The notes: generated by a model not told the origin, from the letters alone. Shown: positions 6,329 to 15,966, numbered from the stretch's first letter. The stretch: 64,000 bases of DNA from Paenibacillus plantiphilus (GCF_927798095.1 NZ_CAKMMF010000010.1:1-64000); one strand, 5' to 3'. Numbers and translations are program-made.

Positions 6329-8311
6329 CTATTCCTTCTGACGGAATGCTTTGATCAAATCATTCTCAACAACCAGATCAGAGGTGACCAGCTCTTTGCG
6401 CGCTGCAGCGGCTCCATCGCTGCAAAGGTTGCGGTCCAATGGCTCGCCGCTTGCCGCATCGAGACATTTGCTATGCTCCGGCAATCCGTCCTCCGCCGGT
6501 ATATAGAATACCTTGCCATCTGTATAGGCGCCGTTGCGCAGCACCATTGTTTTGCCCGCTAGCGGCTTGTCCAGGACGAGCGGTGTTCCGATCAAATACT
6601 TGTCAGCGGTTGAAATGCCAAGCAAGTGCAGAATGGTTGGCATCAAATCAATCTGACCGCCAGCATCGTCGTATACCCCAGCTTGATCCCCGCCTGGCAG
6701 ATGAACTAGAAGCGGAACCTGTTTCAGGATCTTCAGCCGGTCCAGATCGTTCAGCGGCTTGCCCATGAATTTCTCGAACGGCTCCCAGTCTCTGATGGAA
6801 TTGTCGTGATCCCCATAGAACAACAGGATGGATTCATCCCATAGTCCCTCGGATTTCAATCGTTCCACCATATGGCCGAATGCGATGTCAACGTAATGAA
6901 TGGACTGCAGGTAATCTCCGAACATCGTTCCTTTATAATCGCCGAGATCCAGCTTCTGATAGCTCTCAGGCAGCGCATACGGATGATGACTGGATAAGGA
7001 GATCAAGAAGGAGTAGAAGGGCTGCTTCTGCTTCGTCATCTTATCAATGGACTGTCTGAAGAAAGAGTCATCGCCGAGCGACCAGCCGAGCGGTTCATCG
7101 ATCGTGTAATCCTTCTTGTTGTAAAAGGTATCATAGCGCATGTTGTGATACATCGTGTTCCGATTCCAGAAGCCGCCATCGTATGCATGGTAGACGGAAG
7201 TGCTGTAGCCGTTGTCCTTAAGCGTGGCAGGCAGGCTGTCGAATTGATGATGCGAGTAGCGGATGAATACCGAGCCTGTAGGCAGCGGCTGCAATGAGAT
7301 ATTGGCAGCAAGATCAGCATCAGAGGTCCGGCCTTGCGATGTCTGATGATAGAAATTGCTGAAATAGACGCTTTCTTCGAGCAGCTTGTTTATGTTCGGC
7401 GTTACCTCTACACCGTTGACTGATCGGCCGATAACGAAGTTCTGGAACGCTTCAGCTTGAATCATAATGACATTCTTGCCGGCATACTTGCCGAACATGG
7501 CATCTGACTCCAGTCCTTCCCGCTGGCCTGCACGTTCGGCAAACCATTGCTTGGCAGCTTCAATCTGCTCCGGTGGAACCGTCTTAACGTCGAACCAGTG
7601 CTGATTCGCGTAACGATAAATGTCATAGCCGTGGAAGCCGATTACACCCGTAACATTATACAGGGACAGATTCCACCAGTTGCCGACGAACAGCCCTTGA
7701 GCCCAAGTCCGCTTCGCAATGTTGACGGGCACGAATACGAGTGTGAGGCCAGTCGCAAATACAATCAAGCTAATCGAGAACCGCAGAATGATTCGGCGCC
7801 ATCTCTGCTGCTTGGCGAAGGAAAGCGAAAGCTGTTTGTCTTTCCTGCGGAACAATACAAGAATGGCATAAGGAACAATAAACAGCCAATCGACAAAAAA
7901 CCAAATATCAGCAGCGTAGAGCAGTGAGCCGATACTATCGCCAAGCGAGCTCACCTGACCTGCCTGTGTCAATACTGGAATCGAGATTAAATCTTGAAAG
8001 TAGCGGAAATAGATGAGGTCGGAGTAGATAATCCCGGTTAACAGCAGGTTCAGAAGCACAAGCGCAACGATGCGTCCGCGCAGCGGCAGCCACAATGTCC
8101 AGAAGGAAACGAGTGCAAGCGCTCCTAATCCGGTGAATACGTCGTCCACATTCATCGCCATATTGGGAACATTAATAAATCGGTCAAACATTACAAGCTT
8201 CAACATCATCAGCACGAAAAACAGGAGCAGATCGATACCCTTCATGCGCTTAGCGAACGCAAGGGATGCTGTAACGCCACGACGTGACGCGGTTAAGAGC
8301 TTACCAATCAT
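6329..8311 (-). CDS. ltaS: Lipoteichoic acid synthase family protein (LtaS-like)
   Basis: Membrane enzyme predicted to polymerise glycerol phosphate from phosphatidylglycerol into lipoteichoic acid, or to prime that reaction. The 660-aa protein has an N-terminal block of about five membrane helices (residues 20-190). It is followed by an extracellular sulfatase-type domain with FGKYAGKNVIMIQAEAFQNF, the nucleophile region SQGRTSDADL (catalytic Thr) and the metal-binding YGDHDNSI motif near the C-terminus. A site AAGGAATTCC precedes the ATG. It lies 85 bp behind the rRNA methyltransferase gene on the same strand. Bacillales often carry several paralogues, so whether this is the main synthase, a primase (YvgJ-like) or a stress form cannot be decided here. 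Confidence 0.9.
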   Translation of the reverse strand: MIGKLLTASRRGVTASLAFAKRMKGIDLLLFFVLMMLKLVMFDRFINVPNMAMNVDDVFTGLGALALVSFWTLWLPLRGRIVALVLLNLLLTGIIYSDLIYFRYFQDLISIPVLTQAGQVSSLGDSIGSLLYAADIWFFVDWLFIVPYAILVLFRRKDKQLSLSFAKQQRWRRIILRFSISLIVFATGLTLVFVPVNIAKRTWAQGLFVGNWWNLSLYNVTGVIGFHGYDIYRYANQHWFDVKTVPPEQIEAAKQWFAERAGQREGLESDAMFGKYAGKNVIMIQAEAFQNFVIGRSVNGVEVTPNINKLLEESVYFSNFYHQTSQGRTSDADLAANISLQPLPTGSVFIRYSHHQFDSLPATLKDNGYSTSVYHAYDGGFWNRNTMYHNMRYDTFYNKKDYTIDEPLGWSLGDDSFFRQSIDKMTKQKQPFYSFLISLSSHHPYALPESYQKLDLGDYKGTMFGDYLQSIHYVDIAFGHMVERLKSEGLWDESILLFYGDHDNSIRDWEPFEKFMGKPLNDLDRLKILKQVPLLVHLPGGDQAGVYDDAGGQIDLMPTILHLLGISTADKYLIGTPLVLDKPLAGKTMVLRNGAYTDGKVFYIPAEDGLPEHSKCLDAASGEPLDRNLCSDGAAAARKELVTSDLVVENDLIKAFRQKE

Positions 8312-8396
8312 TATTAGGAATTCCTTTCTATTTACAAAAAATCAATATGATCCTCTAATTATAGTACAGTCCGTCCGCATTTCAAATATAGAATAA

Positions 8397-9542
8397 TTAC
8401 TCTTGGCTGCGAAAAGGAGGAAGGGGACCAAAAAACTGGTACAAGGCGCATTCAATTCGGCCGTTGTATAATTTGCGCTTCTTATCCGCTTGGCGGCCCA
8501 GGTAGTGCTCGAAGGACTTGGCGGGACTGAGCGCAAAGAAGGACCATGTCGGCAGTGTTGCCGTCGTGAAGCCGAGCTGGCGTATCGCTTTCTCCGCCTC
8601 TTCATCATCGCCAAGTCTGGTGCCATAAGGCGGATTGGTAATGATGCAGCCGTAATCGCCTTCCGGCTTTGCTTTCGTCACTGGCAATACGTTCAGCTTG
8701 ATCTCCTTGCCTAGCCCGGCTTTCTTAATGGCTGCCTCTGCTACTTCAATGGCAGTGGGATCGATATCGGACCCGGAGATCATGAGCGGGAAGTCATCTT
8801 TAACGGAATCGTAAGCCTCGTCACGAGCGTCCTCCCATAGCCGCTGGGGAATGATGTCCCACCCTTCACTATTGAACGTGCGGCGAAGGCCAGGCGCAAT
8901 GTTCCAGCCGATTAGCGCGGCTTCTATCGGAATGGTTCCTGAACCGCAGAAGGGGTCGTATAGCGGCCGCTCTGGACGCCAGCGGCTGAGCAGCACCAAG
9001 GCCGCTGCCATCGTTTCCTTCAGCGGCGCTTCTGTTACGAGCTTGCGATAGCCTCGCTTGTGCAGCCCTGGCCCGGTTGTATCCAGTGTAATAAGAGCAA
9101 TATCATTCAGCAGATTGACTTCAATGACGTATCTGGCTCCATCCTCATGGAACCATTCTGTCCCGTAGGCTGCTTTCATTTTCTCCACAACGGCTTTCTT
9201 CACGATGCTCTGGCATGCAGGAACGCTTGAGAGCTGGGATTTATGAGATCGTCCTTCAACAGGAAATTCGCCGTCCTCTGGTATCCAATCCGGCCAATCC
9301 AGCGCCTTCGTCCCCTCGAACAATTCGTCGAAGGTTCTGGCTGGGAATTCCGCCATCTTGACCAATACGCGGTCAGATGTCCGAAGCCACAGATTTGTTC
9401 TGCAAATATCGGCATAATCCCCTGAGAATGTGACACGTCCGTTCCCAACTACTGTATCGGTATAGCCTAATTCCTTTAATTCTCGCGCTACAATGGCTTC
9501 AAGTCCCATTGGCGCAGTTGCGATCAGCTGTAATTTATCCAT
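8397..9542 (-). CDS. ypsC: THUMP-domain 23S rRNA guanine-N2 methyltransferase (RlmL/YpsC type)
   Basis: SAM-dependent RNA methyltransferase. The N-terminal THUMP domain (about residues 1-155) binds RNA. The C-terminal UPF0020 methylase has the DPFCGSGTIPIEAA motif and the catalytic NPPYGTRLGD box. Family members of this length (about 380 aa) methylate G2445 of 23S rRNA, as in the N-terminal half of RlmL. The second ATG (9542) is preferred because GGAG lies nine bases upstream; the ATG at 9548 lies too close to it. It is transcribed towards the LTA synthase gene. Confidence 0.88.
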   Translation of the reverse strand: MDKLQLIATAPMGLEAIVARELKELGYTDTVVGNGRVTFSGDYADICRTNLWLRTSDRVLVKMAEFPARTFDELFEGTKALDWPDWIPEDGEFPVEGRSHKSQLSSVPACQSIVKKAVVEKMKAAYGTEWFHEDGARYVIEVNLLNDIALITLDTTGPGLHKRGYRKLVTEAPLKETMAAALVLLSRWRPERPLYDPFCGSGTIPIEAALIGWNIAPGLRRTFNSEGWDIIPQRLWEDARDEAYDSVKDDFPLMISGSDIDPTAIEVAEAAIKKAGLGKEIKLNVLPVTKAKPEGDYGCIITNPPYGTRLGDDEEAEKAIRQLGFTTATLPTWSFFALSPAKSFEHYLGRQADKKRKLYNGRIECALYQFFGPLPPFRSQE

Positions 9543-9662
9543 TAACATTCACTCCGTTTTCGGTTATCCTCGGTTGTGTCCGGTCTCACAAAATCATACA
9601 ATCAAGTATAGGACAAACCGTGGTTTAATTACAAACCCGGATTTATTGGAGGGCTGTCAGAG

Positions 9663-10289
9663 ATGCCAACAGAACATTATGTAGAACAATTGCTGGGTCA
9701 GGACGCGGAATTGGAGCGTGTGAAGCAATCCATCAGCCAGCACGACATGCCGGCAATTTCGGTTGCGCCGGGTTATGGGCGGCTCCTCTCGATGCTGGTG
9801 AAAATGTCGGGAGCGAAGAATGTGTTGGAAATAGGGGCGCTGGGCGGATATAGCGGAATTTGCTTGATGCGGGGGCTGCCTGAGGATGGACGTTTGACAT
9901 CGCTGGAGATCAAGGCGCAATTCGCCGATGTGGCATGGACGAACCTGAAGGAAGCGGGATATGGGAATCGTGTTGACTATATTCTTGGGGATGCCAAAGC
10001 GAGCTTGGCTATTCTGGAGGAGAAGGGGCGCAAGTTTGATTTTTTCTTCATCGATGCGGACAAGGAGAGTTATCCTGTCTATCTGGACTGGGCGATTCGG
10101 CTTGCCAATCCAGGTGCAGTCATTACAGGAGACAACGCTCTTCTTCATGGAAGAACGATTGATTCCAATAAGAATGGCCCTTCTGTCGTTGCGATGAGAG
10201 AGTTCAATGAGCGAATGGTGCGGGACGAGCGCTTGATGGGAACTCTGCTGCCGGCCTATGACGGTCTGGCTGTAGCCATTGTGAAATAG
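9663..10289 (+). CDS. Family 3 O-methyltransferase (class I SAM-dependent)
   Basis: 208-aa cytoplasmic methyltransferase of the catechol/caffeoyl-CoA O-methyltransferase family. Visible are the SAM loop VLEIGALGGYSGICL, the acidic loop LTSLEIK and the metal-binding segment FFIDADKESYPVYLDW followed by GDNALLHG. These are the Asp and Asn ligands for a divalent metal. It has a clear site (GGAGGG) before the ATG. Bacillales members include TrmR, which modifies tRNA wobble uridine, but this protein could equally act on a small molecule. It shares an operon with the DUF2809 gene 14 bp later. Confidence 0.85.
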   Translation: MPTEHYVEQLLGQDAELERVKQSISQHDMPAISVAPGYGRLLSMLVKMSGAKNVLEIGALGGYSGICLMRGLPEDGRLTSLEIKAQFADVAWTNLKEAGYGNRVDYILGDAKASLAILEEKGRKFDFFFIDADKESYPVYLDWAIRLANPGAVITGDNALLHGRTIDSNKNGPSVVAMREFNERMVRDERLMGTLLPAYDGLAVAIVK

Positions 10290-10303
10290 AGGCGGCCGCA
10301 GTT

Positions 10304-10693
10304 ATGAGAGCAAGAATGTACTACGCCATCATAGTATTGATTGTTATCGCGCTTGGTCTGGGCTCAAGAGCATACGGGGACTTCTTGCCTGATTATATTG
10401 CGGTCAATGCGGGCGATGTCTTATGGGCAGCAATGATCTATTACGGCATACGCGCACTGCAGGGGGATAGACCATTGAAGTCGGCTATCGCTCTGAGCGT
10501 GCTGTTCTGCTTTGCAATCGAATGCAGCCAGCTCTACCAATCCCCTTGGATCAATGCTGTTCGATCGACTTCACTGGGCGGACTCGTATTGGGAAAGGGA
10601 TTCCTTGCCGTAGACCTTATCCGGTACAGTGTCGGGATTGCTGCTGCCTGCCTGATCGACCGCTGCTGCTTGATGAAGGCCCGTCATTCTTGA
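10304..10693 (+). CDS. DUF2809 membrane protein
   Basis: 129-aa protein with four predicted membrane helices. It contains the DUF2809 features GSRAYGDFLPDYIAVNAGDVLWA and the CFAIECSQLYQSPWINAVR stretch, including Glu in the membrane. The family is found widely but has no assigned activity. GAGGCGG precedes the ATG, and the gene follows the O-methyltransferase with a 14-bp gap. The two are therefore probably co-transcribed. Confidence 0.8.
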   Translation: MRARMYYAIIVLIVIALGLGSRAYGDFLPDYIAVNAGDVLWAAMIYYGIRALQGDRPLKSAIALSVLFCFAIECSQLYQSPWINAVRSTSLGGLVLGKGFLAVDLIRYSVGIAAACLIDRCCLMKARHS

Positions 10694-10755
10694 CCTTGAT
10701 CGGGAGGGCCGTCTGCTCCAGTCAGATTCAATGGAGCAGCTTGCAGCAGTGGACG

Positions 10756-10857
10756 GCTGTCCACCGCAGATAGCTGCCCACTGCAGATAGCTGTCCACCG
10801 CAGATAGCTACCCACTGCAGATAGCCACCCACCGCAGATAGCTACCCACTGCAGACA
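10756..10857. repeat. 17-bp tandem repeat, six copies
   Basis: Six consecutive 17-bp units of consensus GCTRYCCACYGCAGATA fill the gap between the DUF2809 gene and the convergent MFS gene. ACCGCAG and ACTGCAG versions alternate strictly along the array. Adjacent CTGCAG and GGTGG/CCACC words allow weak self-pairing. There are no spacers, so this is not a CRISPR array. Confidence 0.9.
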
Positions 10858-10872
10858 GCGTTACTCCGCGAT

Positions 10873-12096
10873 TCATTCCAATTGTTTTATGCCTCGCTCG
10901 TCTCTGCTGCGTGCCAACAGCGTCTGCCGGACCCATATCGCATTAATGAAGAAGAGAGCGGCTGAGGTGAGGAACACACCCTCGATGCCGATCCAGCCTG
11001 AGATGAGCCCGCCAACAATAGGGCCGATCATATTGCCTATGCTGAGCGTGCTGCTGTTCATGCTGAAGGCGCGGCCTTCCATGCCATCAGGCGTAAATTT
11101 CCGAATAAGCGCATTGACAGACGGTATGAGGCCGCCCAGGAACATCCCCTGCAGGAAGCGGAACAGCAGCAGTTGCCACACTGTTGTTGCCATCGCCTGC
11201 GGTATGAACAGCACTGCTGCTCCGATAAGCGAGACGCCAAGGACCCATTCCTGGCCGATTCGGTCGCTCAGCTTGCCCAGAAGCGGGGCGGCAATCATAT
11301 TGGACAGGCCCGCCGCAGACCCGACAAAGCCAGCCCAGAAGGCGAGATTGACTGCCGTTCCATGCAGCTCCTGCACATAAAGCGGCATAAGCGGCATAGG
11401 TCCGATCATGGCGAACTGGATCAGGAAGGTGACCGCAAATAATGATGCCAGCTGAGGTATGCGTCCGAGCTGGCGAAAGCCTTCGATGAGCGACATGTTG
11501 GGCATGGCGGCTGCTTGCACGCGGTCGAAGCTTTCTTTTACAACGAACATGGCAAGTAAGGATGCTAGAAAAATAAATGTTCCCGTAATGTAGAAGATGG
11601 AACGGAACCCGATCCAATCCGCCAGCAGGCCGCCCATAAGAGGCCCCAGAATCGTGCCGGCGATTGCGCCTGACTGGAGCGTTCCCATCGCAAAGCCCAT
11701 GCGGCTTTTAGGCGTTGTTGCAGATATGAGTGATATGGAAGCCGGACTAAAGCCGGATATCGTGCCGTTGATCAGCCGCAGTGCCAGCAAGTGCCAGGGC
11801 GATGTCGCAAAACCCATGCAAATCATCACAATCGCCATGCCGAAGCCTGACCGGAGGAGCATGATTTTGCGTCCATATCTGTCTGACAGCTTGCCCCAAA
11901 GAGGTTGAAACAGAAAGGCTGTTACAAAGTTGCCTGCAAAAATAATGCCGGCCCAAGTAGCGGTTTCATGGGGATCGCTCACTCCCAAATCGCTCTGCAA
12001 GTAAAGCGACAGGAAAGGGATAATCATCGTCATGCCTGCCATAACGAGAAATTGTCCGAACCATAGCACAATCAAATTCTTTTTCCATTGCTCCAT
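10873..12096 (-). CDS. MFS drug exporter (DHA1 type, 12 helices)
   Basis: 407-aa integral membrane transporter with 12 predicted helices. The loop 2-3 signature is present (FQPLWGKLSDRYGRK) and is repeated in weaker form in the second half (APLLGKLSDRIGQE). Motif C of antiporters appears as GAIAGTILGPLMGG. This is typical of proton-coupled multidrug exporters such as YitG. The substrate cannot be inferred. Start ATG has AGGAG nine bases upstream. It is monocistronic and convergent with the DUF2809 gene. Confidence 0.88.
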   Translation of the reverse strand: MEQWKKNLIVLWFGQFLVMAGMTMIIPFLSLYLQSDLGVSDPHETATWAGIIFAGNFVTAFLFQPLWGKLSDRYGRKIMLLRSGFGMAIVMICMGFATSPWHLLALRLINGTISGFSPASISLISATTPKSRMGFAMGTLQSGAIAGTILGPLMGGLLADWIGFRSIFYITGTFIFLASLLAMFVVKESFDRVQAAAMPNMSLIEGFRQLGRIPQLASLFAVTFLIQFAMIGPMPLMPLYVQELHGTAVNLAFWAGFVGSAAGLSNMIAAPLLGKLSDRIGQEWVLGVSLIGAAVLFIPQAMATTVWQLLLFRFLQGMFLGGLIPSVNALIRKFTPDGMEGRAFSMNSSTLSIGNMIGPIVGGLISGWIGIEGVFLTSAALFFINAIWVRQTLLARSRDERGIKQLE

Positions 12097-12281
12097 CGTA
12101 TCGCACTCCTGTCTTGCTCTCTAGATGTAAGTAAACACAGTAATGCAAGTATATCATAAGGAGCAATGCGACCAAGACTGGCAGGAGGAAGGAGGAAGGA
12201 ATGAGAAGGAGGATGGCTCGAATAGATGCTGGAATCCAGCCATTTGTCATACGATTGTCAATGATCGTCGATTGTTGACGG

Positions 12282-12310
12282 TTGTTACACTGCCGCAAAA
12301 AGGGCATAAT
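12282..12310 (+). promoter_or_regulatory. Candidate promoter of hemEHY
   Basis: TTGTTA and CATAAT are separated by exactly 17 bp and end 41 bp before the hemE start codon. This is a plausible sigma-A promoter for the operon. Confidence 0.5.
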
Positions 12311-12351
12311 GATATGAAACACAAGGAAAACGATAGAAATGGGGAACGTGA

Positions 12352-13422
12352 ATGAGCTACAACGACCGTTTCATCCGAGCATGCCGGAAGGAACCTATCG
12401 ATCAGGTGCCTGTATGGTATATGCGGCAAGCGGGACGCTATGATCCCGAGTACCGTAAAATTAAAGAGAAATATTCACTGCTGGAAATTTGCAAACAGCC
12501 TGAGCTGGCTGCCGAGGTAACGCTTATGCCCGTTAAGAAGCTGGGTGTAGACGCAGCTATTTTATATTCCGATATTATGAATCCGGTGGCTTCCATCGGT
12601 ATTGATTTCGATATCGTGGCGAACGTCGGACCTGTTATAGACAATCCGATTCGTACGGCGGCTGATGTGGCGAAGCTGAAGCCGATCGATGTGGAAGGCG
12701 ACTTGTCGCATGTGCTGGAAACGATTCGCATTCTTGACCGTGAGCTTGACGTGCCGCTAATTACATTCGCAGGCGCGCCGTTCACAATCGCGAGCTATCT
12801 TATTGAAGGCCGACCGTCCAAGTCCTATATTCGGACGAAGACGCTTATGTACAGTGAACCGGCGATCTGGTTCCAGCTGATGGACAAGCTCGGCGATATG
12901 GTGATCACTTATTTGCGGGCGCATATGGCGGCTGGAGGCAAGGCATTCCAACTGTTCGACAGCTGGGTTGGAGCACTCTCGCCAGCGGACTTCCAGAAGT
13001 TTGTGCTTCCGACGATTGAGCGGATATTCGCGGAGCTGTCGGATCTGGAGCAGCCTAAAATTTACTTCCCTGGTGTTGCGTCAGGCGAGCTTCTTCCCGT
13101 ATTGGGAAGCATCCAAGCTGATGTAATCGGGCTTGATTGGCGTGTATCGATTGCGGAGGGCCGCCGCAGGCTTGGGAAATCGTTTGCTGTTCAGGGCAAT
13201 CTTGATCCTTATGTATTGACTGCGTCCATGGAAATGATGAAATCTTATGCCAAGCCGATTATTGACGAAGGGCTTCAGCAGCCTGGGTTTATTTTTAATC
13301 TCGGACATGGACTGTTTCCGGAAGCCTCGCTCGACAAGCTTCGTCAGCTGACGGAATTCGTTCATGAGTACTCGGCAGAGGCTATCAATAAAGCGGACAC
13401 CAAGGAGGCGCGTCATGCCTAA
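12352..13422 (+). CDS. hemE: Uroporphyrinogen decarboxylase
   Basis: Converts uroporphyrinogen III to coproporphyrinogen III by removing four acetate carboxyl groups; cytoplasmic. The N-terminal signature PVWYMRQAGRYDPEYR carries the catalytic arginines. LYSDIMNPVASIGIDFD supplies the substrate aspartate, and the later GNLDPYVL and FNLGHGLFPEA stretches are typical. Length 356 aa is normal. It is the first gene of hemE-hemH-hemY, the order found in Bacillus subtilis. Its last codons overlap the hemH start. Confidence 0.97.
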   Translation: MSYNDRFIRACRKEPIDQVPVWYMRQAGRYDPEYRKIKEKYSLLEICKQPELAAEVTLMPVKKLGVDAAILYSDIMNPVASIGIDFDIVANVGPVIDNPIRTAADVAKLKPIDVEGDLSHVLETIRILDRELDVPLITFAGAPFTIASYLIEGRPSKSYIRTKTLMYSEPAIWFQLMDKLGDMVITYLRAHMAAGGKAFQLFDSWVGALSPADFQKFVLPTIERIFAELSDLEQPKIYFPGVASGELLPVLGSIQADVIGLDWRVSIAEGRRRLGKSFAVQGNLDPYVLTASMEMMKSYAKPIIDEGLQQPGFIFNLGHGLFPEASLDKLRQLTEFVHEYSAEAINKADTKEARHA

Positions 13423-14344
13423 GCGGACAATTGGAGTGCTCGTTATGTCCTATGGAACGCCAGAGAGCATGGACGGCATTGAGGAATATTACACCCATAT
13501 TCGCAGAGGACATGCTCCGACGCCGGAGCAGCTCGCTGAGCTGACTGGGCGCTATGATGCAGTAGTAGGCGGTGTATTCCCGCTTCGCGAGAATACGAAC
13601 CGGCAGGTGGCAGGCCTGCAGGCTGTGCTGGATCGGATGGCGCCTGAACGCTATGTCTGCTATCAGGGCTTGAAGCATGCACGCCCCTATATAGAGGATG
13701 GTGTGGAGAGCATGGCGGCCGATGGCATTAAAGAAGCGATCGGTATTGTCCTTGCGCCGCATTATTCTGTCATGAGTGTCGGCAGCTATGTGAAGCGCGC
13801 TCGCGAGAAAGCGGAAGCGCTCGGTATTGCGATGCGGTTCGTGGAGAGCTATCATCTTCATCCGAAGCTGATTGAAGCGCTGACCGATCGTGTGTCTCAT
13901 GGACTGGAAGGGCTGAATGCAGTGAAGCCTGTCAAAGTATTGTTCAGCGCGCACAGTCTGCCGGAGAAGATTCGCGAAATGAACGATCCGTACGAGCAGC
14001 AGCTGCTTGAGACATCTGCAGCTGTCGCAGCGGGCGCAGGCGCTGCCGATTGGCAGTTCACATGGCAGAGCGCAGGGCGCACGCGCGAGCCGTGGCTTGG
14101 ACCGGATATTCTGGACACACTTCAGGAAGTGAAGGGGAACGGATATGAAGGGGTGCTGGTTGCCCCGGTCGGTTTCGTATCCGATCACCTGGAAGTGCTC
14201 TATGATCTTGATATCGAGGCGAAGAGTGCAGCGAAGGAGCTCGGCATGGTGCTCGAACGTATCGAGATGCTTAATACGGACATCCTCTATATGGAGACTT
14301 TGGCGGAGTCGGTTGTATCCGAAGACGATTGGCAGCATGAATGA
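13415..14344 (+). CDS. hemH: Coproporphyrin III ferrochelatase
   Basis: Inserts ferrous iron into coproporphyrin III in the Gram-positive coproporphyrin-dependent heme route (also called CpfC). About 309 aa. The conserved active-site histidine lies in LFSAHSLPEKI and the conserved glutamate in GFVSDHLEVLYDLD. N-terminal VMSYGTPES is typical. The ATG at 13415 lies inside the hemE stop region (8-bp overlap), with AAGGAGG just upstream, indicating translational coupling. A longer in-frame start at 13364 would lie deep inside hemE and lacks a site. Confidence 0.95.
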   Translation: MPKRTIGVLVMSYGTPESMDGIEEYYTHIRRGHAPTPEQLAELTGRYDAVVGGVFPLRENTNRQVAGLQAVLDRMAPERYVCYQGLKHARPYIEDGVESMAADGIKEAIGIVLAPHYSVMSVGSYVKRAREKAEALGIAMRFVESYHLHPKLIEALTDRVSHGLEGLNAVKPVKVLFSAHSLPEKIREMNDPYEQQLLETSAAVAAGAGAADWQFTWQSAGRTREPWLGPDILDTLQEVKGNGYEGVLVAPVGFVSDHLEVLYDLDIEAKSAAKELGMVLERIEMLNTDILYMETLAESVVSEDDWQHE

Positions 14345-14376
14345 GAGATTGGCGCATTCCGCGATAGACAGAGGAG

Positions 14377-15966
14377 ATGAATGAAATGCGGAGATCAAGA
14401 GGGCACGATTCGCTAGTCGTAATTGGCGGCGGGATCAGCGGACTGAGCTCCGCTTTTTATTTGCTTCGAGAGGCAAAGGCGCGAGGCCGGCAGGCGCATG
14501 TGACGATCATTGATCCCGCGCCGCGATTGGGCGGGAAGATCAATACGTTGAAGCGGGATGGCTTCGTTATAGAACGCGGGCCGGATTCCTTTCTTGCCCG
14601 CAAGCAGCCCATGATCGATCTGGCGCGCGAGCTTGGCATTGAAGGGGAGCTTACCGGAACGAATCCGGAAGCGAAGAAAACGTATATTCTTCATCGCGGC
14701 AAGCTTCACCCCATGCCGCCAGGTCTTGTGCTGGGCATTCCGACGGAGATTGCGCCATTCGCCAAGACGAGCCTGCTAACATGGGGCGGCAAGCTTCGTG
14801 CGATGATGGATTTTGTTCTGCCATCACGCAAGGAGACGGGGGATGAATCTCTTGGAGGTTTTCTTGAGCGGAGACTTGGGACGGAGGTTATGGAGCGTGT
14901 CGCAGAGCCGCTCCTTGCTGGAATTTATGCAGGGGATCTGCGCAAACTGAGTCTGCAGGCTACATTTCCGCAGTTCGGCGAAGCGGAACGCAAACGCGGC
15001 AGTCTCATTCGGGGGATGCGTGCGAGTAAGCGCGCAGGCGCGAATACGGCCGCTAATCCAAGCTCGCTGCCAGGCGCTGCGGGCAAGAGTGTATTCTTAA
15101 CGTTCAAAGGCGGCTTATCTACAATTGTAATGGCTCTTGAAGAAGCCTTATCGGGAACTGAGCGGAGGCTCGGAGTAAAAGCGGTACAGATTATAGACCG
15201 AAGGAAGTCCAAGCTCGCAGAGTCGGACTCGGCACGGGAGGGTCAATCTAAATTAGCTGGAGGGCCGCAAGCTGAGCGCGATGCTGTGGATGCTGTGGAT
15301 GCTGCAGATGCTGCGGCTGATAGAGCTGTGCAAGCGCGTGAAGCCAACTCACGCTATGAAGTAGTGCTGAGCAATGGCGAGACGATAGAAGCGGACGGCA
15401 TTGTTGTCACTACGCCTGCTTATGATGCAGCGGAATTATTAGGCTCGCATGTAAATACCGCAGCGCTGGAGGCTGTCCGTTACGTGTCTGTCGCTAATGT
15501 TGTTATGGCGTTTGACAAGGCAACGTTCGGTCGTGAATTCGACGGTTCGGGCTTTGTGGTTCCCCGCTCCGAAGGAATGACGATTACAGCCTGTACATGG
15601 ACATCGGCCAAATGGCTGCACACCAGCCCAGATGATAAGGTGCTGCTTCGCTGCTATGTCGGCCGTTCAGGCGACGAGGCCATTGTCGATTTGCCGGATG
15701 ATCAGCTTGCCGAAGCGGTTAGACATGATATCCGCGAGGTAATGGGTATAACGGCAGTGCCGCTATTCACCGAAATTACACGGCTTCACCGTTCGATGCC
15801 CCAGTATCCGGTCGGACATTTGCAGCACATTGCCGCTATGCGCAAGGAGCTTGAATCGGAACTGCCCGGCGTGTGGACAACGGGTGCGGCCTTCGATGGG
15901 GTCGGCTTGCCCGATTGTATTCGCCAAGGCAAAGAAGCCGCGGTTCGCGTGTATGAGATGATTTAA
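14377..15966 (+). CDS. hemY: Coproporphyrinogen III oxidase, HemY/CgoX type, with low-complexity insertion
   Basis: FAD enzyme that oxidises coproporphyrinogen III to coproporphyrin III. The dinucleotide-binding motif VVIGGGISGLSSAFYLL is at residues 14-30, and the C-terminal FAD segment ends FDGVGLPDCIRQGKEAA. Length 529 aa exceeds the usual 465-475 aa. The excess is an Ala/Asp/Glu-rich stretch at about residues 275-325, including VDAVDAADAAADRA, encoded by GATGCTGYRG-type tandem repeats near 15283-15322. It sits in a surface region between strands of the substrate domain. The flanking sequence remains well conserved, so the enzyme is probably active. It is the last gene of the hemEHY operon. 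Confidence 0.93.
   Translation: MNEMRRSRGHDSLVVIGGGISGLSSAFYLLREAKARGRQAHVTIIDPAPRLGGKINTLKRDGFVIERGPDSFLARKQPMIDLARELGIEGELTGTNPEAKKTYILHRGKLHPMPPGLVLGIPTEIAPFAKTSLLTWGGKLRAMMDFVLPSRKETGDESLGGFLERRLGTEVMERVAEPLLAGIYAGDLRKLSLQATFPQFGEAERKRGSLIRGMRASKRAGANTAANPSSLPGAAGKSVFLTFKGGLSTIVMALEEALSGTERRLGVKAVQIIDRRKSKLAESDSAREGQSKLAGGPQAERDAVDAVDAADAAADRAVQAREANSRYEVVLSNGETIEADGIVVTTPAYDAAELLGSHVNTAALEAVRYVSVANVVMAFDKATFGREFDGSGFVVPRSEGMTITACTWTSAKWLHTSPDDKVLLRCYVGRSGDEAIVDLPDDQLAEAVRHDIREVMGITAVPLFTEITRLHRSMPQYPVGHLQHIAAMRKELESELPGVWTTGAAFDGVGLPDCIRQGKEAAVRVYEMI

Noticed and set aside
10756-10857. CRISPR array
   Set aside because: The repeats are directly adjacent without spacers, too short, and no cas genes are present. 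The same holds for the arrays at 16145 and 53305.
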